DNA of 26,156 nt. Origin: Gemmatimonadota bacterium (GTDB taxonomy: Bacteria > Latescibacterota > UBA2968). Shown here piece by piece: positions 15,369 to 22,381 of this stretch (the stretch's first letter is position 1; every line of letters begins with the position of its first letter). A program made the translations under genes and the position numbers. The notes under the pieces were generated by a model. It was given only the letters and a program-made list of their open reading frames with translations, made no database searches and was not told where the DNA came from. The DNA is taken from positions 31,201 to 57,356 of the forward strand of contig PAXL01000015.1 of the NCBI GenBank assembly GCA_002714465.1. The letters run 5' to 3'.

Positions 15369-16073
15369 ATGTCATTAGGAATCGCATCACCGACCGCGCA
15401 GTCCGACGCAGCCATCGCGCAAGCAACAGCGCTTACCGATGCCGTATCGTCGGATCAGGAGCTCGGACGGGATGCTTTCTTGAGATTGCTGACTTTGCAG
15501 CTGCAGAATCAGGACCCGCTTGATCCGGTCAAAAACGAAGCATTCGTCGCGCAGCTCGCTCAGTTCAGCTCTCTTGAGCAATTGACGTCCATCAACGAAA
15601 CACTCGCCAACGACAGTGAGACTCAGGCCACAGACGGCGTACGTCTCGCGATCGACAGCAATACGGCGGTCGGACTGATCGGACGCCAAATCCAGGTCTC
15701 CACGAACACAGTCGACTATTCTGGAGACGGATCGACAAGCATCGGGTATAACCTCGAAGGACCGGCCGACAACGTCACCATCCGGATCGCCGACGATGCG
15801 GGCAACGTAATTCGCACGCTCGTTGACGGGAACCCAAAGCAAGGGAATGCAAGCATCAGCTGGGACGGCAAGGATGACGAAGGTGATCAGGTCGCCGGGG
15901 GGACATACCTGCTGGTACCCTCCGCGAACTACCAGGGCTCACCCGTAGAGGTCGCTTCTGGTGCCGCGGGCACAGTAACAGGAGTACGATACCAGGACGG
16001 TCTACCGATCCTCATCACGGACGAAGGGGAAACTCCACTCTCTGCAGTAACACGAGTCACTGAAGGAAGCTGA
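15369..16073 (+). CDS. flgD: hook cap protein FlgD
   Basis: A 234-residue protein with the FlgD N-terminal motif FLRLLTLQLQNQDPLDP at 37-53, followed by VAQLAQFSSLEQL. The C-terminal half carries the FlgD tudor/FnIII-like region, including NVIRTLVDG and ISWDGKDDEGDQVAGGTY. FlgD caps the growing hook and is discarded when the hook is complete. The ribosome site is the strongest in the window (AAAGGAGGT at 15352-15360, 8-9 bases before ATG 15369). The 114-base gap after fliK contains only a small GAGTC/GACTC hairpin (15258-15272) and a short upstream frame. Confidence 0.93.
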   Translation: MSLGIASPTAQSDAAIAQATALTDAVSSDQELGRDAFLRLLTLQLQNQDPLDPVKNEAFVAQLAQFSSLEQLTSINETLANDSETQATDGVRLAIDSNTAVGLIGRQIQVSTNTVDYSGDGSTSIGYNLEGPADNVTIRIADDAGNVIRTLVDGNPKQGNASISWDGKDDEGDQVAGGTYLLVPSANYQGSPVEVASGAAGTVTGVRYQDGLPILITDEGETPLSAVTRVTEGS

Positions 16074-16075
16074 CG

Positions 16076-16528
16076 ATGAACAAGGTTTATCCGAATAGTG
16101 CCCTGCCTATTGATCCAGGCATCGGCCGCACCCAAGGCATCGGGTCAAAGAAGCCTGCGGGCTCCTTCGACAAGACAGCCAAGGGTGGCTTCCAGGATTT
16201 GCTGCAGACCGAACTCAAACGGAGTTCGGGACCCAGGACGGGTCCAGCAAGCGGCGCGCTGAAATTCTCAGCGCACGCGCAACAGAAGCTGGCTTCACGC
16301 CAGATTCAACTTGGCAGGGATGCGATGCAGCGGCTTGATCAAGCCGTCGCCCGGGCTGCTGAAAAAGGCGCAAAGGAGGCGCTGATGTTGATGCCGGGCG
16401 GTTCAAGAGGTGAGGACCTGGCCTTCGTAGTCAGTGTGACCAACAGGACGGTCATAACCGCCATGGACGGTGAGCACATCAGGTCGAACGTCTTCACCAA
16501 CATCGACAGCGCCATGGTTGTCACATAG
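16076..16528 (+). CDS. TIGR02530-type flagellar operon protein
   Basis: A 150-residue protein resembling the family annotated as TIGR02530, a small flagellar operon protein regularly found between flgD and flgE. The matching part begins at about residue 62 with LKFSAHAQQKLASRQI and continues through ALMLMPGG, LAFVVSVTNRTVITAMDG and the end NVFTNIDSAMVVT. The first 60 residues are variable and polar. No signal peptide or membrane segment is visible, so it is cytoplasmic or exported by the flagellar system. Its biochemical role is not established. It starts two bases after the flgD stop, with AGGA a few bases upstream. Confidence 0.85.
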   Translation: MNKVYPNSALPIDPGIGRTQGIGSKKPAGSFDKTAKGGFQDLLQTELKRSSGPRTGPASGALKFSAHAQQKLASRQIQLGRDAMQRLDQAVARAAEKGAKEALMLMPGGSRGEDLAFVVSVTNRTVITAMDGEHIRSNVFTNIDSAMVVT

Positions 16529-16572
16529 CGTTGTCAACTGGCAAGAGCTTTGGCGGACGGGTGTGGGGCCTA

Positions 16573-16600
16573 AACTCCGAACCCTGAACTCTGAACCCTC
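16573..16600. repeat. heptamer tandem repeat, consensus AAC(T/C)C(T/C)G
   Basis: Four consecutive 7-base units: AACTCCG, AACCCTG, AACTCTG and AACCCTC. It sits in the 215-base gap between the TIGR02530-type gene and flgE. The same heptamer, in cleaner form, recurs at 25060-25090 before flhB. A TGGGGCC word lies shortly upstream of both arrays. Confidence 0.75.
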
Positions 16601-16625
16601 GCTTCTTGCTCATCCCATGACAGAC

Positions 16626-16641
16626 TGGCGAAGGATAAGCC
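16626..16641 (+). promoter_or_regulatory. weak sigma54-like site before flgE
   Basis: TGGCGAAGGATAAGCC has GG at 16627-16628 and GC at 16639-16640 with the required 10-base separation; TGGC matches the -24 element, but the -12 element agrees only in GC. It is about 105 bases before the flgE ATG. The proximity of a sigma54 activator gene makes it worth listing, but the match is weak. Confidence 0.22.
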
Positions 16642-16663
16642 ACTCTGTCGCTACATCCACCCC

Positions 16664-16692
16664 GGAGCTGGACCTCCTCAGGAGGAAGCTCC
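16664..16692 (+). other. stem-loop in the flgE leader
   Basis: GGAGCT at 16664-16669 pairs with AGCTCC at 16687-16692, and inside it CCTCC at 16673-16677 pairs with GGAGG at 16681-16685 around a TCA loop. The two stems are separated by a small internal loop. It lies 51 bases before the flgE ATG. No T-run follows, so RNA stability or translational control is more likely than termination. Confidence 0.5.
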
Positions 16693-16743
16693 TCCGTTAC
16701 TGACTGATTGACGTAGCGGACCAAAGCACGGAGGCAGTTGAGT

Positions 16744-18711
16744 ATGTCACTCAACTCTTTGTTCACAGGACTGTCGGGTATCCAGGTCCATCAGCAGAGG
16801 ACCAACGTGGTAGCCAACAACCTCGCGAACATCAACACGACAGGATACAAGTCCCAGCGTGCGAACTTCGAAGAGCAGCTCTCTCAGACGCTTAAGGAAG
16901 CGACGAGTCCGGAAGGTCCAGTATCGGGCACCAACCCGATTCAGGCCGGTACGGGTGTTCGTCTGAAGAGCATCGAAACCAACTTCGCCCAGGGCAGTCT
17001 CCAGACGACGGATAAGAACACGGACCTCGCACTCGAGGGGGACGGGTTTTTCATCCTGTCAGCAGGAAACGGTGCACGGTATTATACGCGTGATGGGTCC
17101 TTCGGCTTCGACGCCGACGGCCGCTTTGTCAACACGAGCAACGGTATGCTCGTGATGGGTAACCTCGCAGAAGCCAACGGTGAGTTCACAGGCGGTGCGA
17201 CGGATCTTGAGCCAATTTATCTCGATCTCCAGAAGGAGCTTCCTGGTGAGGCGACGTCGGAAATCAAACTGTCAGGCAACCTGGATCCAGGATCGATACC
17301 GGTTCTTATCTCAGACACAGCGTTTACCGTGGCATCGACATTCGGGGGCGCTGGGGTGACGGGTGCAATCCCAGAAACTCAGATACAGATCCGTCTAACC
17401 AGTTCGGCTCAGCCGATCGAGGGACAGATCACGATCCCGGCAGCGACCTACAACGCGCTCACCGACCTTTCTGACGCACTCAACGGAGCGATCGCCGCCA
17501 ACGAATCATTGGTTGGAAAGGTCGTCGCTCAGGTCGACGAAGCCGGGCAGCTCGAACTGAGAGCAACCGGCGGATCTGGCGTGACACTGAACGTTGCTGA
17601 CGTGACAGTCGGTGGCGTAGCAGGGATATTCGGCGCCGGCCCTGGAGCAGGAGCAGCCAGTGTTGCTGCAGCCACGGCAACTGAAATCAACACTCTGTCT
17701 CAGGTAGGGAAGGACCTCGATGCCGGCGACGTCATTCAGTTCAGCGGATCAAGGGCCAACGGGACGACGTACGAAGGTACGTTCACCTATGGCGCCGCTA
17801 ACGACGGCACGACGATAGGTAGTCTGCTGACCGCACTTGGAAACGAGTTTGGTAGTGGCGTGACGGCTGCTTTGGATGCTAACGGAAAGATCACGGTCAC
17901 AGACGCCGGCGCCTCTCCAGTCACAGGCTTTACTTCAAACTTCAGACTGCAGGACACGGGGACCACGACAAGTGGTCTGGTCGGGTCCGTGCCGCCTGAG
18001 CAGCACCGAATCAGCACGAAGATCTTCGACTCGCAGGGAGCGCCGAAAACATTGACCGTGACGCTGACCGAGTCCCTCGAATTCAACAAGTGGACCTATG
18101 ACGTCAAAATCGACGGACAGCGTCCACAGACGGGATCGCTTGGGACGGTCACTTTCAACGAGGATGGATCCAACCGCGTGTTCAAACCGATCGAGGGTGT
18201 GGACACGCAGATCGAGTTCGCACCGGCAGGCGGCGTTCAGACAATCCGCATCTCGCTGTCGGGTGAGCGGCAGGCGGACCCAGACATCACGGGTTTGACA
18301 CAGTTTTCCCGCGCTTCGACGGCAGGCGTTGCCCTCCAGGATGGGCGTATGCCTGGATCTTTGGAACGTCTCTTCGTCTCGCCTGACGGCGTGATCGAGG
18401 GAGCGTTTGACAACGGTGAGACGATGAACCTGGCCCGTGTGATCATCGCCAACTTCGAGAACCCGAACGGTCTGCAGCGTCGGGGCGGTAACATCTATGG
18501 CGAAACGGAAAACTCCGGAACGCGTAATGAGGAACTTCCGACGGTCACGACTGGAACACAGGTCGTGTCCGGATCGCTCGAACTCTCGAACGTCGATATG
18601 GCCCGTGAGCTGACGGATCTGATCATCTCGCAGCGCGGCTTTCAGGCCAACTCGCGAGTGGTCACGACCACCGATCAGATCCTGGCTGAAACGGTGAACC
18701 TTAAACAGTAA
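16744..18711 (+). CDS. flgE: flagellar hook protein FlgE
   Basis: A 655-residue hook protein, longer than Salmonella FlgE (403). The N-terminal axial motif ANNLANINTTGYKSQRANF is at 24-42. The C-terminal motif is at about 615-655 (SNVDMARELTDLIISQRGF and the ending ILAETVNLKQ). The middle contains expanded, Gly/Ala/Thr-rich surface domains, including a segment rich in Ala and Gly near 295-315. FlgE subunits polymerise outside the cell into the universal joint, capped by FlgD and measured by FliK. ATG 16744 is used because GGAGG at 16730-16734 is 9 bases upstream. The TTG at 16738 would be only three bases from it. Confidence 0.93.
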   Translation: MSLNSLFTGLSGIQVHQQRTNVVANNLANINTTGYKSQRANFEEQLSQTLKEATSPEGPVSGTNPIQAGTGVRLKSIETNFAQGSLQTTDKNTDLALEGDGFFILSAGNGARYYTRDGSFGFDADGRFVNTSNGMLVMGNLAEANGEFTGGATDLEPIYLDLQKELPGEATSEIKLSGNLDPGSIPVLISDTAFTVASTFGGAGVTGAIPETQIQIRLTSSAQPIEGQITIPAATYNALTDLSDALNGAIAANESLVGKVVAQVDEAGQLELRATGGSGVTLNVADVTVGGVAGIFGAGPGAGAASVAAATATEINTLSQVGKDLDAGDVIQFSGSRANGTTYEGTFTYGAANDGTTIGSLLTALGNEFGSGVTAALDANGKITVTDAGASPVTGFTSNFRLQDTGTTTSGLVGSVPPEQHRISTKIFDSQGAPKTLTVTLTESLEFNKWTYDVKIDGQRPQTGSLGTVTFNEDGSNRVFKPIEGVDTQIEFAPAGGVQTIRISLSGERQADPDITGLTQFSRASTAGVALQDGRMPGSLERLFVSPDGVIEGAFDNGETMNLARVIIANFENPNGLQRRGGNIYGETENSGTRNEELPTVTTGTQVVSGSLELSNVDMARELTDLIISQRGFQANSRVVTTTDQILAETVNLKQ

Positions 18712-18717
18712 TCCATA

Positions 18718-18746
18718 AAGGGCTCCGCCTTCTATGGTGAGCTCTT
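18718..18746 (+). other. hairpin just after flgE
   Basis: AAGGGCTC at 18718-18725 can pair with GAGCTCTT at 18739-18746 (8 bp, one G-U pair) around a 13-base loop. It begins 7 bases after the flgE stop. There is no T-run, so termination would have to be factor-dependent; 3'-end protection of the flgE message is an alternative. Confidence 0.4.
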
Positions 18747-18760
18747 AGGATTATCGTAAA

Positions 18761-18780
18761 AGGCAGTCTCCTGACTGCCT
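18761..18780 (+). other. perfect 8-bp hairpin between flgE and flbD
   Basis: AGGCAGTC at 18761-18768 and GACTGCCT at 18773-18780 are perfect complements with a TCCT loop. A short A-run precedes, but no T-run follows. It is the second of three hairpins in this 152-base gap. Confidence 0.55.
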
Positions 18781-18796
18781 GCATTTCAGCACGGCC

Positions 18797-18834
18797 GGTG
18801 GGGTGTGCAGTTTCTGTCTACTGCGCGCCCCACC
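18797..18834 (+). other. 15-bp hairpin in the flbD leader
   Basis: 18797-18811 (starts GGTGGGG) pairs with 18820-18834 (ends CCCCACC) over 15 bp with two G-U pairs and an 8-base loop. It is the most stable-looking structure in the window and ends 29 bases before the flbD ATG. It is followed by CCGTCGCT rather than a T-run. It could protect or insulate the downstream message, or be a protein-binding site. Confidence 0.6.
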
Positions 18835-18863
18835 CCGTCGCTGCGACCAGAAAGGGTGGCAAA

Positions 18864-19070
18864 ATGGTTAAGATCACGCGTCTGAACGGCACGATCCTTG
18901 TCGTGAACGCCGACATGATTGAGTTTTTGGAGGCCACCCCAGACACCATCGTAACGCTAAACACGGGTCGCAAAGTCGTTGCGAAAGAATCGATAGACGA
19001 ATTGATCGACAAAGTCGTAGAATACAAAAGACTTGCTCTCCGGCTCGAACCGGAGGTCAAGAACCGCTAA
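18864..19070 (+). CDS. flbD: FlbD-family (SwrD-like) small flagellar protein
   Basis: A 68-residue protein: MVKITRLNGTILVVNADMIE, then the segment ATPDTIVTLNTGRKVVAKES and a helix ELIDKVVEYKRL. This is the small FlbD family that lies between flgE and motA in many flagellar operons; in Bacillus the homologue SwrD raises motor torque by supporting stator function. It is not the Caulobacter transcription factor of the same name. The start is ATG 18864 with AGGG at 18852-18855. An open frame extends upstream through the leader hairpin but does not look coding. motA follows after 41 bases. Confidence 0.88.
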   Translation: MVKITRLNGTILVVNADMIEFLEATPDTIVTLNTGRKVVAKESIDELIDKVVEYKRLALRLEPEVKNR

Positions 19071-19111
19071 TCTGAAAAGCAGATGACCCGCATTTTAAAG
19101 GGCAATGTCTT

Positions 19112-19885
19112 ATGGACATAACCACAATTGTCGGCCTGATCGCCGGCTTCACACTCATCGTGATGGGTATCCTAAGCGGTGGTACGATGTCGGCTTTCGT
19201 CGACGCGCCGTCGCTGCTGATCACCCTGGGTGGGACGCTTGCCGGGACGCTGATCAACCATCCGCTCAGCCAGATGGTCGGTCTTGTCAGCGTCGGCATG
19301 AAGTCCTTCTTCTGGACGAGCCTTCCCTCAACGGAGCTGATCGAGAAGATTGTCGGATTTGCCGAGACCGCACGACGCGAGGGTATACTAGCGCTTGAGC
19401 AGGCAGTTCAGGAAGTGGACGACGCGTTCATGGAGACGGGTATCCGCCTCGCGGTGGACGGCACCGAGCCCGAGCTCATCCAGACAATCCTGGAGACGGA
19501 ACTGGCCTTCGTCGAAGATCGACACAAAGCCTGGGCGAACATATTCGGCTACATGGGATCGGCCGGTCCCGCATTCGGGATGATCGGTACGCTCGTGGGA
19601 CTCGTGAACATGCTCCAGAACCTCGACGACCCATCGGCGCTCGGACCCGGAATGGCGACTGCTCTGATCACGACCTTCTACGGCGCTGTTGTGGCGAACA
19701 TGATCTTCATCCCCATCTCCGGTAAGTTGAAGATCCGGTCCGCGGAAGAACTCCTGCAGAAACGAATGATCATGGAAGGCATCATGTCGATTCAGTCGGG
19801 TGACAACCCAAGGATCGTCGAGCAGAAGCTTGCAACCTTCATCGCGCCTTCACTCAGACCGGTCGGCGAGGAAGACGGAGAGTAA
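19112..19885 (+). CDS. motA: flagellar stator protein MotA
   Basis: A 257-residue stator subunit with four membrane helices: about 3-22, 33-50, 148-168 and 180-203. The cytoplasmic loop carries ARREGILALE (87-96) with the charged residues that touch FliG. GSAGPAFGMIGTLVGLVNML includes Pro153, equivalent to the essential proline of helix 3, and Pro201 falls in helix 4. MotA forms a pentamer around two MotB subunits and turns ion flow into torque. AAAGG at about 19097-19101 precedes ATG 19112. The tail after helix 4 is typical in length for the family. The MotB gene follows after two bases. Confidence 0.94.
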   Translation: MDITTIVGLIAGFTLIVMGILSGGTMSAFVDAPSLLITLGGTLAGTLINHPLSQMVGLVSVGMKSFFWTSLPSTELIEKIVGFAETARREGILALEQAVQEVDDAFMETGIRLAVDGTEPELIQTILETELAFVEDRHKAWANIFGYMGSAGPAFGMIGTLVGLVNMLQNLDDPSALGPGMATALITTFYGAVVANMIFIPISGKLKIRSAEELLQKRMIMEGIMSIQSGDNPRIVEQKLATFIAPSLRPVGEEDGE

Positions 19886-19887
19886 GC

Positions 19888-20706
19888 TTGCCGAAGATTA
19901 TAAACGAAGATGATTGTCCGGAAGGTTTGCCGGGATGGCTGGCGACATTTGGCGACCTCATGTCGCTGCTCCTGACATTCTTCGTACTCCTTCTCTCCTT
20001 CTCGTCTATGGAGGAGATCAAGTTCCAGCAGGCCATGGGATCGCTACGTGGCTCGCTCGGTGTGTTTGATTCTAAACCCGAGCTCAGCCAACCGCTGCGT
20101 GTCCTGATGCCAGTAGTGCGGGGCAGCATCGCACAATCGCAAAACATCAGGAAAAGCGCGGAGGAACTGGAAAAAACCCTCTCTGACGAGGGGGTCGAGG
20201 GAGACATCTCACTCGAGGGCACGGGCAGCGGCCTGGTCATACGGATCCAAGCACCAGTCCTCTACGATGTCGGACGAGCGGCGTTGAAACCCACGATCCA
20301 GAACGCGCTTAACAAAATCGGCGACATGCTTCTTCTGCTGCCGAACGAGATCGTTGTGCAGGGCCACACGGACAATAAACCGATTGTTCGAACAGACGGC
20401 TCGTTCCCGTCCAACTGGGAACTGTCGTTCCAGAGGGCTGTCAACGTAGTACGTTATCTGATCACGGAGACCAATGTGCACGGCCGCCGGATCAGTGCTG
20501 AAGGTTATGGAGAATATCGCCCTCTCGTGCCAAACACGACCGATGAGAATCGGGCTAAAAATCGCCGCGTCGAGATCCACATTCTTTATGCCGGTGAAGT
20601 CGATGGAAACCTTGAGATCATCGCGAAAACTTTCGAGCAGGCCAGTGTGCAAGGAAAACGTATCGGTGGTGGCTCGATCCTGAAGAAAAGAAGCTGGGAA
20701 CGTTAG
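19888..20706 (+). CDS. motB: flagellar stator protein MotB, first copy
   Basis: A 272-residue MotB. The membrane helix (about 18-40) contains the ion-carrying Asp23 in TFGDLMSLLLTFFVLL. The C-terminal OmpA/MotB peptidoglycan-binding domain (about 130-235) shows VVQGHTDNKPI, SNWELSFQRAVNVVRYL and NRAKNRRVEIHI. It anchors the stator to the wall. The start is TTG 19888, supported by GGAG at 19878-19881 and by alignment with the second copy. The last 35 residues extend beyond the OmpA domain (VQGKRIGGGSIL). From sequence I cannot say whether it uses protons or sodium. A second motB follows after 12 bases. Confidence 0.92.
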   Translation: MPKIINEDDCPEGLPGWLATFGDLMSLLLTFFVLLLSFSSMEEIKFQQAMGSLRGSLGVFDSKPELSQPLRVLMPVVRGSIAQSQNIRKSAEELEKTLSDEGVEGDISLEGTGSGLVIRIQAPVLYDVGRAALKPTIQNALNKIGDMLLLLPNEIVVQGHTDNKPIVRTDGSFPSNWELSFQRAVNVVRYLITETNVHGRRISAEGYGEYRPLVPNTTDENRAKNRRVEIHILYAGEVDGNLEIIAKTFEQASVQGKRIGGGSILKKRSWER

Positions 20707-20718
20707 GGAGATCTTGCG

Positions 20719-21519
20719 ATGGCAATGATCAAAGAAGAAGATTGCCCGGAAGGCCTGCCAGGTTGGCTAGCCACCTTTGGCGATCTCATGTCTCTCCTGC
20801 TGACATTCTTCGTGTTGCTCCTATCGTTTTCCACGATGGACGTCACCAGCTTCCAGCACGCCATGGGCGCACTCCAAGGGGCACTAGGTGTCTTGTCCGG
20901 AGAACCGCAGCTCAGCCTCCCGATCCGACAGTCCATGCCGAAGACGGAGGGCAACCTGTCTCAAGCCGAGATGATGAACAAGGCCGGGTCGGAACTGGAA
21001 CAGGCTGTGGAGGAAGCCGGGCTGAAGGGTGACGTCGACCTCGAAGAATCTACATCCGGGATCATCATCAGAATATCGGACAAGCTTTTCTTCGAAACCG
21101 CCGATGCGAGCGTACTCGAAAGCGCTTCGACCGTCCTAGAGGCCGTAGGCCGGGCGATCAGCCAAATCCCGAACCACGTGAACATCCAGGGGCACACCGA
21201 CAGCCGGATGATCAACTCACCCAACTTCGCTTCCAACTGGGAGCTGTCGGGGATGCGCGCGCTGTCCATCGGGCGCTACTTCATAGACAAGTGGAACATC
21301 TCGCCCCAGCGGATATCGATCACTGGCTTCAGCGAATACCGCCCACTTGCCCCGAATAACTCGGATCTCAACATGGCCAAGAATCGGCGTGTCGAGATCC
21401 ACATCCGCTACATGAACGAGCGCGGCATCACGCCAAGCCAGATTTACAACCGTATCGAGACACAGGGCATCTCGGTGGACGGCCGCCAGATGCCGGTACC
21501 CATCCCAGAAAAACCCTAA
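20719..21519 (+). CDS. motB: flagellar stator protein MotB, second copy
   Basis: A 266-residue paralogue of the preceding MotB. Residues from Asp8 to about Ser38 (DCPEGLPGWLATFGDLMSLL and on) are identical in the two copies, including ion-carrying Asp22. The linker differs. The OmpA domain is intact (NIQGHTDSRMI, SNWELSGMRALSIGRYF, NMAKNRRVEIHI). Third codon positions differ widely over the identical segment, so the duplication is old and the segment is under strong selection. GGAG at 20707-20710 directly follows the previous stop. With one MotA gene and two MotB genes adjacent, a mixed MotB dimer is possible; Aquifex aeolicus is a known case of one MotA with two MotBs. Confidence 0.92.
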   Translation: MAMIKEEDCPEGLPGWLATFGDLMSLLLTFFVLLLSFSTMDVTSFQHAMGALQGALGVLSGEPQLSLPIRQSMPKTEGNLSQAEMMNKAGSELEQAVEEAGLKGDVDLEESTSGIIIRISDKLFFETADASVLESASTVLEAVGRAISQIPNHVNIQGHTDSRMINSPNFASNWELSGMRALSIGRYFIDKWNISPQRISITGFSEYRPLAPNNSDLNMAKNRRVEIHIRYMNERGITPSQIYNRIETQGISVDGRQMPVPIPEKP

Positions 21520-21537
21520 ACCATCTCGGAAAATGAC

Positions 21538-22080
21538 ATGGCAGAAGAAGAAAACACAGACGACGTCGCTGAAGAAATGATACGCATGATGGCCGAGGAG
21601 ACCGGCGATGCCGCAGACGCGGAAGATGCCGACGGCGGAGAGGATGCCGACCTTGAGGACGAGATGCTCAAGGCCATGCAGGACGAGATGGCCGTCGGTG
21701 GGGGCGGTGATGACCTTGAGTCGCAGATGATTCAGGCCATGGCCTCCGAGACGGGCGCATCGACCGAGCAGACCGCGGCCGCCATCCAGCATATGGGTGG
21801 ACTGCCGGAGGACGCCACGCCGGAGAACATCAAGCGCGTCCTCGACGTCAAAATCTCAGTCACGATCGAACTGGGAATGACTTACGAAACAATCGAAACG
21901 CTACTCTCTTGGACCGAGGGATCACTGATCGAGCTCGACAAAGTCTCTGGCGACCCCGTCGACGTGATCGTCAACAACAAGCCCTACGCGCGTGGGGAGG
22001 TCGTCGTCATCGCCGAAAACTTTGGCGTTCGACTGATTAAAATCGCCCCGGCTCCGGCACGATCTGCGATGGATATCTGA
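21538..22080 (+). CDS. fliN: flagellar switch protein FliN with repeated acidic N-terminus
   Basis: A 180-residue protein. The C-terminal SpoA/FliN domain (about 98-172) is standard: RVLDVKISVTIELGMT, then SWTEGSLIELDKVSGDPVDV and RGEVVVIAENFGVRLIKI. FliN builds the lower C ring, and binds FliH. The N-terminal 90 residues are acidic and carry three copies of a 13-residue motif at 9-21, 38-50 and 59-71 with pattern D-(V/L)-(A/E)-x-(E/Q)-M-(I/L)-x-x-M-(A/Q)-x-E. There is no CheC-type domain as in FliY. fliM and fliL, which normally precede fliN, are absent between motB and this gene. GGA at 21527-21529 is the only ribosome-site-like word. Confidence 0.9.
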   Translation: MAEEENTDDVAEEMIRMMAEETGDAADAEDADGGEDADLEDEMLKAMQDEMAVGGGGDDLESQMIQAMASETGASTEQTAAAIQHMGGLPEDATPENIKRVLDVKISVTIELGMTYETIETLLSWTEGSLIELDKVSGDPVDVIVNNKPYARGEVVVIAENFGVRLIKIAPAPARSAMDI

Positions 22081-22381
22081 TCCACCTTTTTCACTCAGCG
22101 CGAACGGAATATGCTTCCCCCGACAGGAAAAGGTTACCTCCGTCGTAGGGGGGTGGGTCTGCATGCCTCGGAAGTGCAGTTTTTGCACCCCGCCGCCCTC
22201 TCGAGATCGCAAATACCCTCTGAAACAGTGGATTCCTCGCATTCCGGCCCGGCCGACTACCCCGTCGGCTTCGCTGCAATGCCTGCCAATTCTAGCCTGC
22301 CCCACTATCCTAGGATGCAGGCATAACCGTTGCTCCTTAGGTCTCCGACCATTTGTCGGAAACACCAATCGGAGCAACGAT
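22081..22381 (+). promoter_or_regulatory. structured ~300-base leader of fliO
   Basis: No gene lies between fliN and fliO, but three stem-loops do. The first spans 22150-22191: GGGGTG pairs with CACCCC, enclosing CTGCA/TGCAG. The second spans 22279-22324: ATGCCTGC pairs with GCAGGCAT, then ATTCTAG with CTAGGAT (one G-U), with a 14-base loop. The third spans 22328-22379: CGTTGCTCC pairs perfectly with GGAGCAACG and encloses the hairpin TCCGAC/GTCGGA. The third stem includes the fliO ribosome site. No T-run follows any of them. I see no match to the c-di-GMP riboswitch core that precedes flagellar genes in some bacteria. Confidence 0.6.

Noticed and set aside
15313..15378. 21-codon frame ending inside the flgD start
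   Set aside because: No ribosome site of its own, and its codons include the very strong flgD ribosome site, so the similarity to a coupled leader is likely accidental.
22081..22381. Known c-di-GMP riboswitch before fliO
   Set aside because: The characteristic core words of that class are not found; the structure is different.
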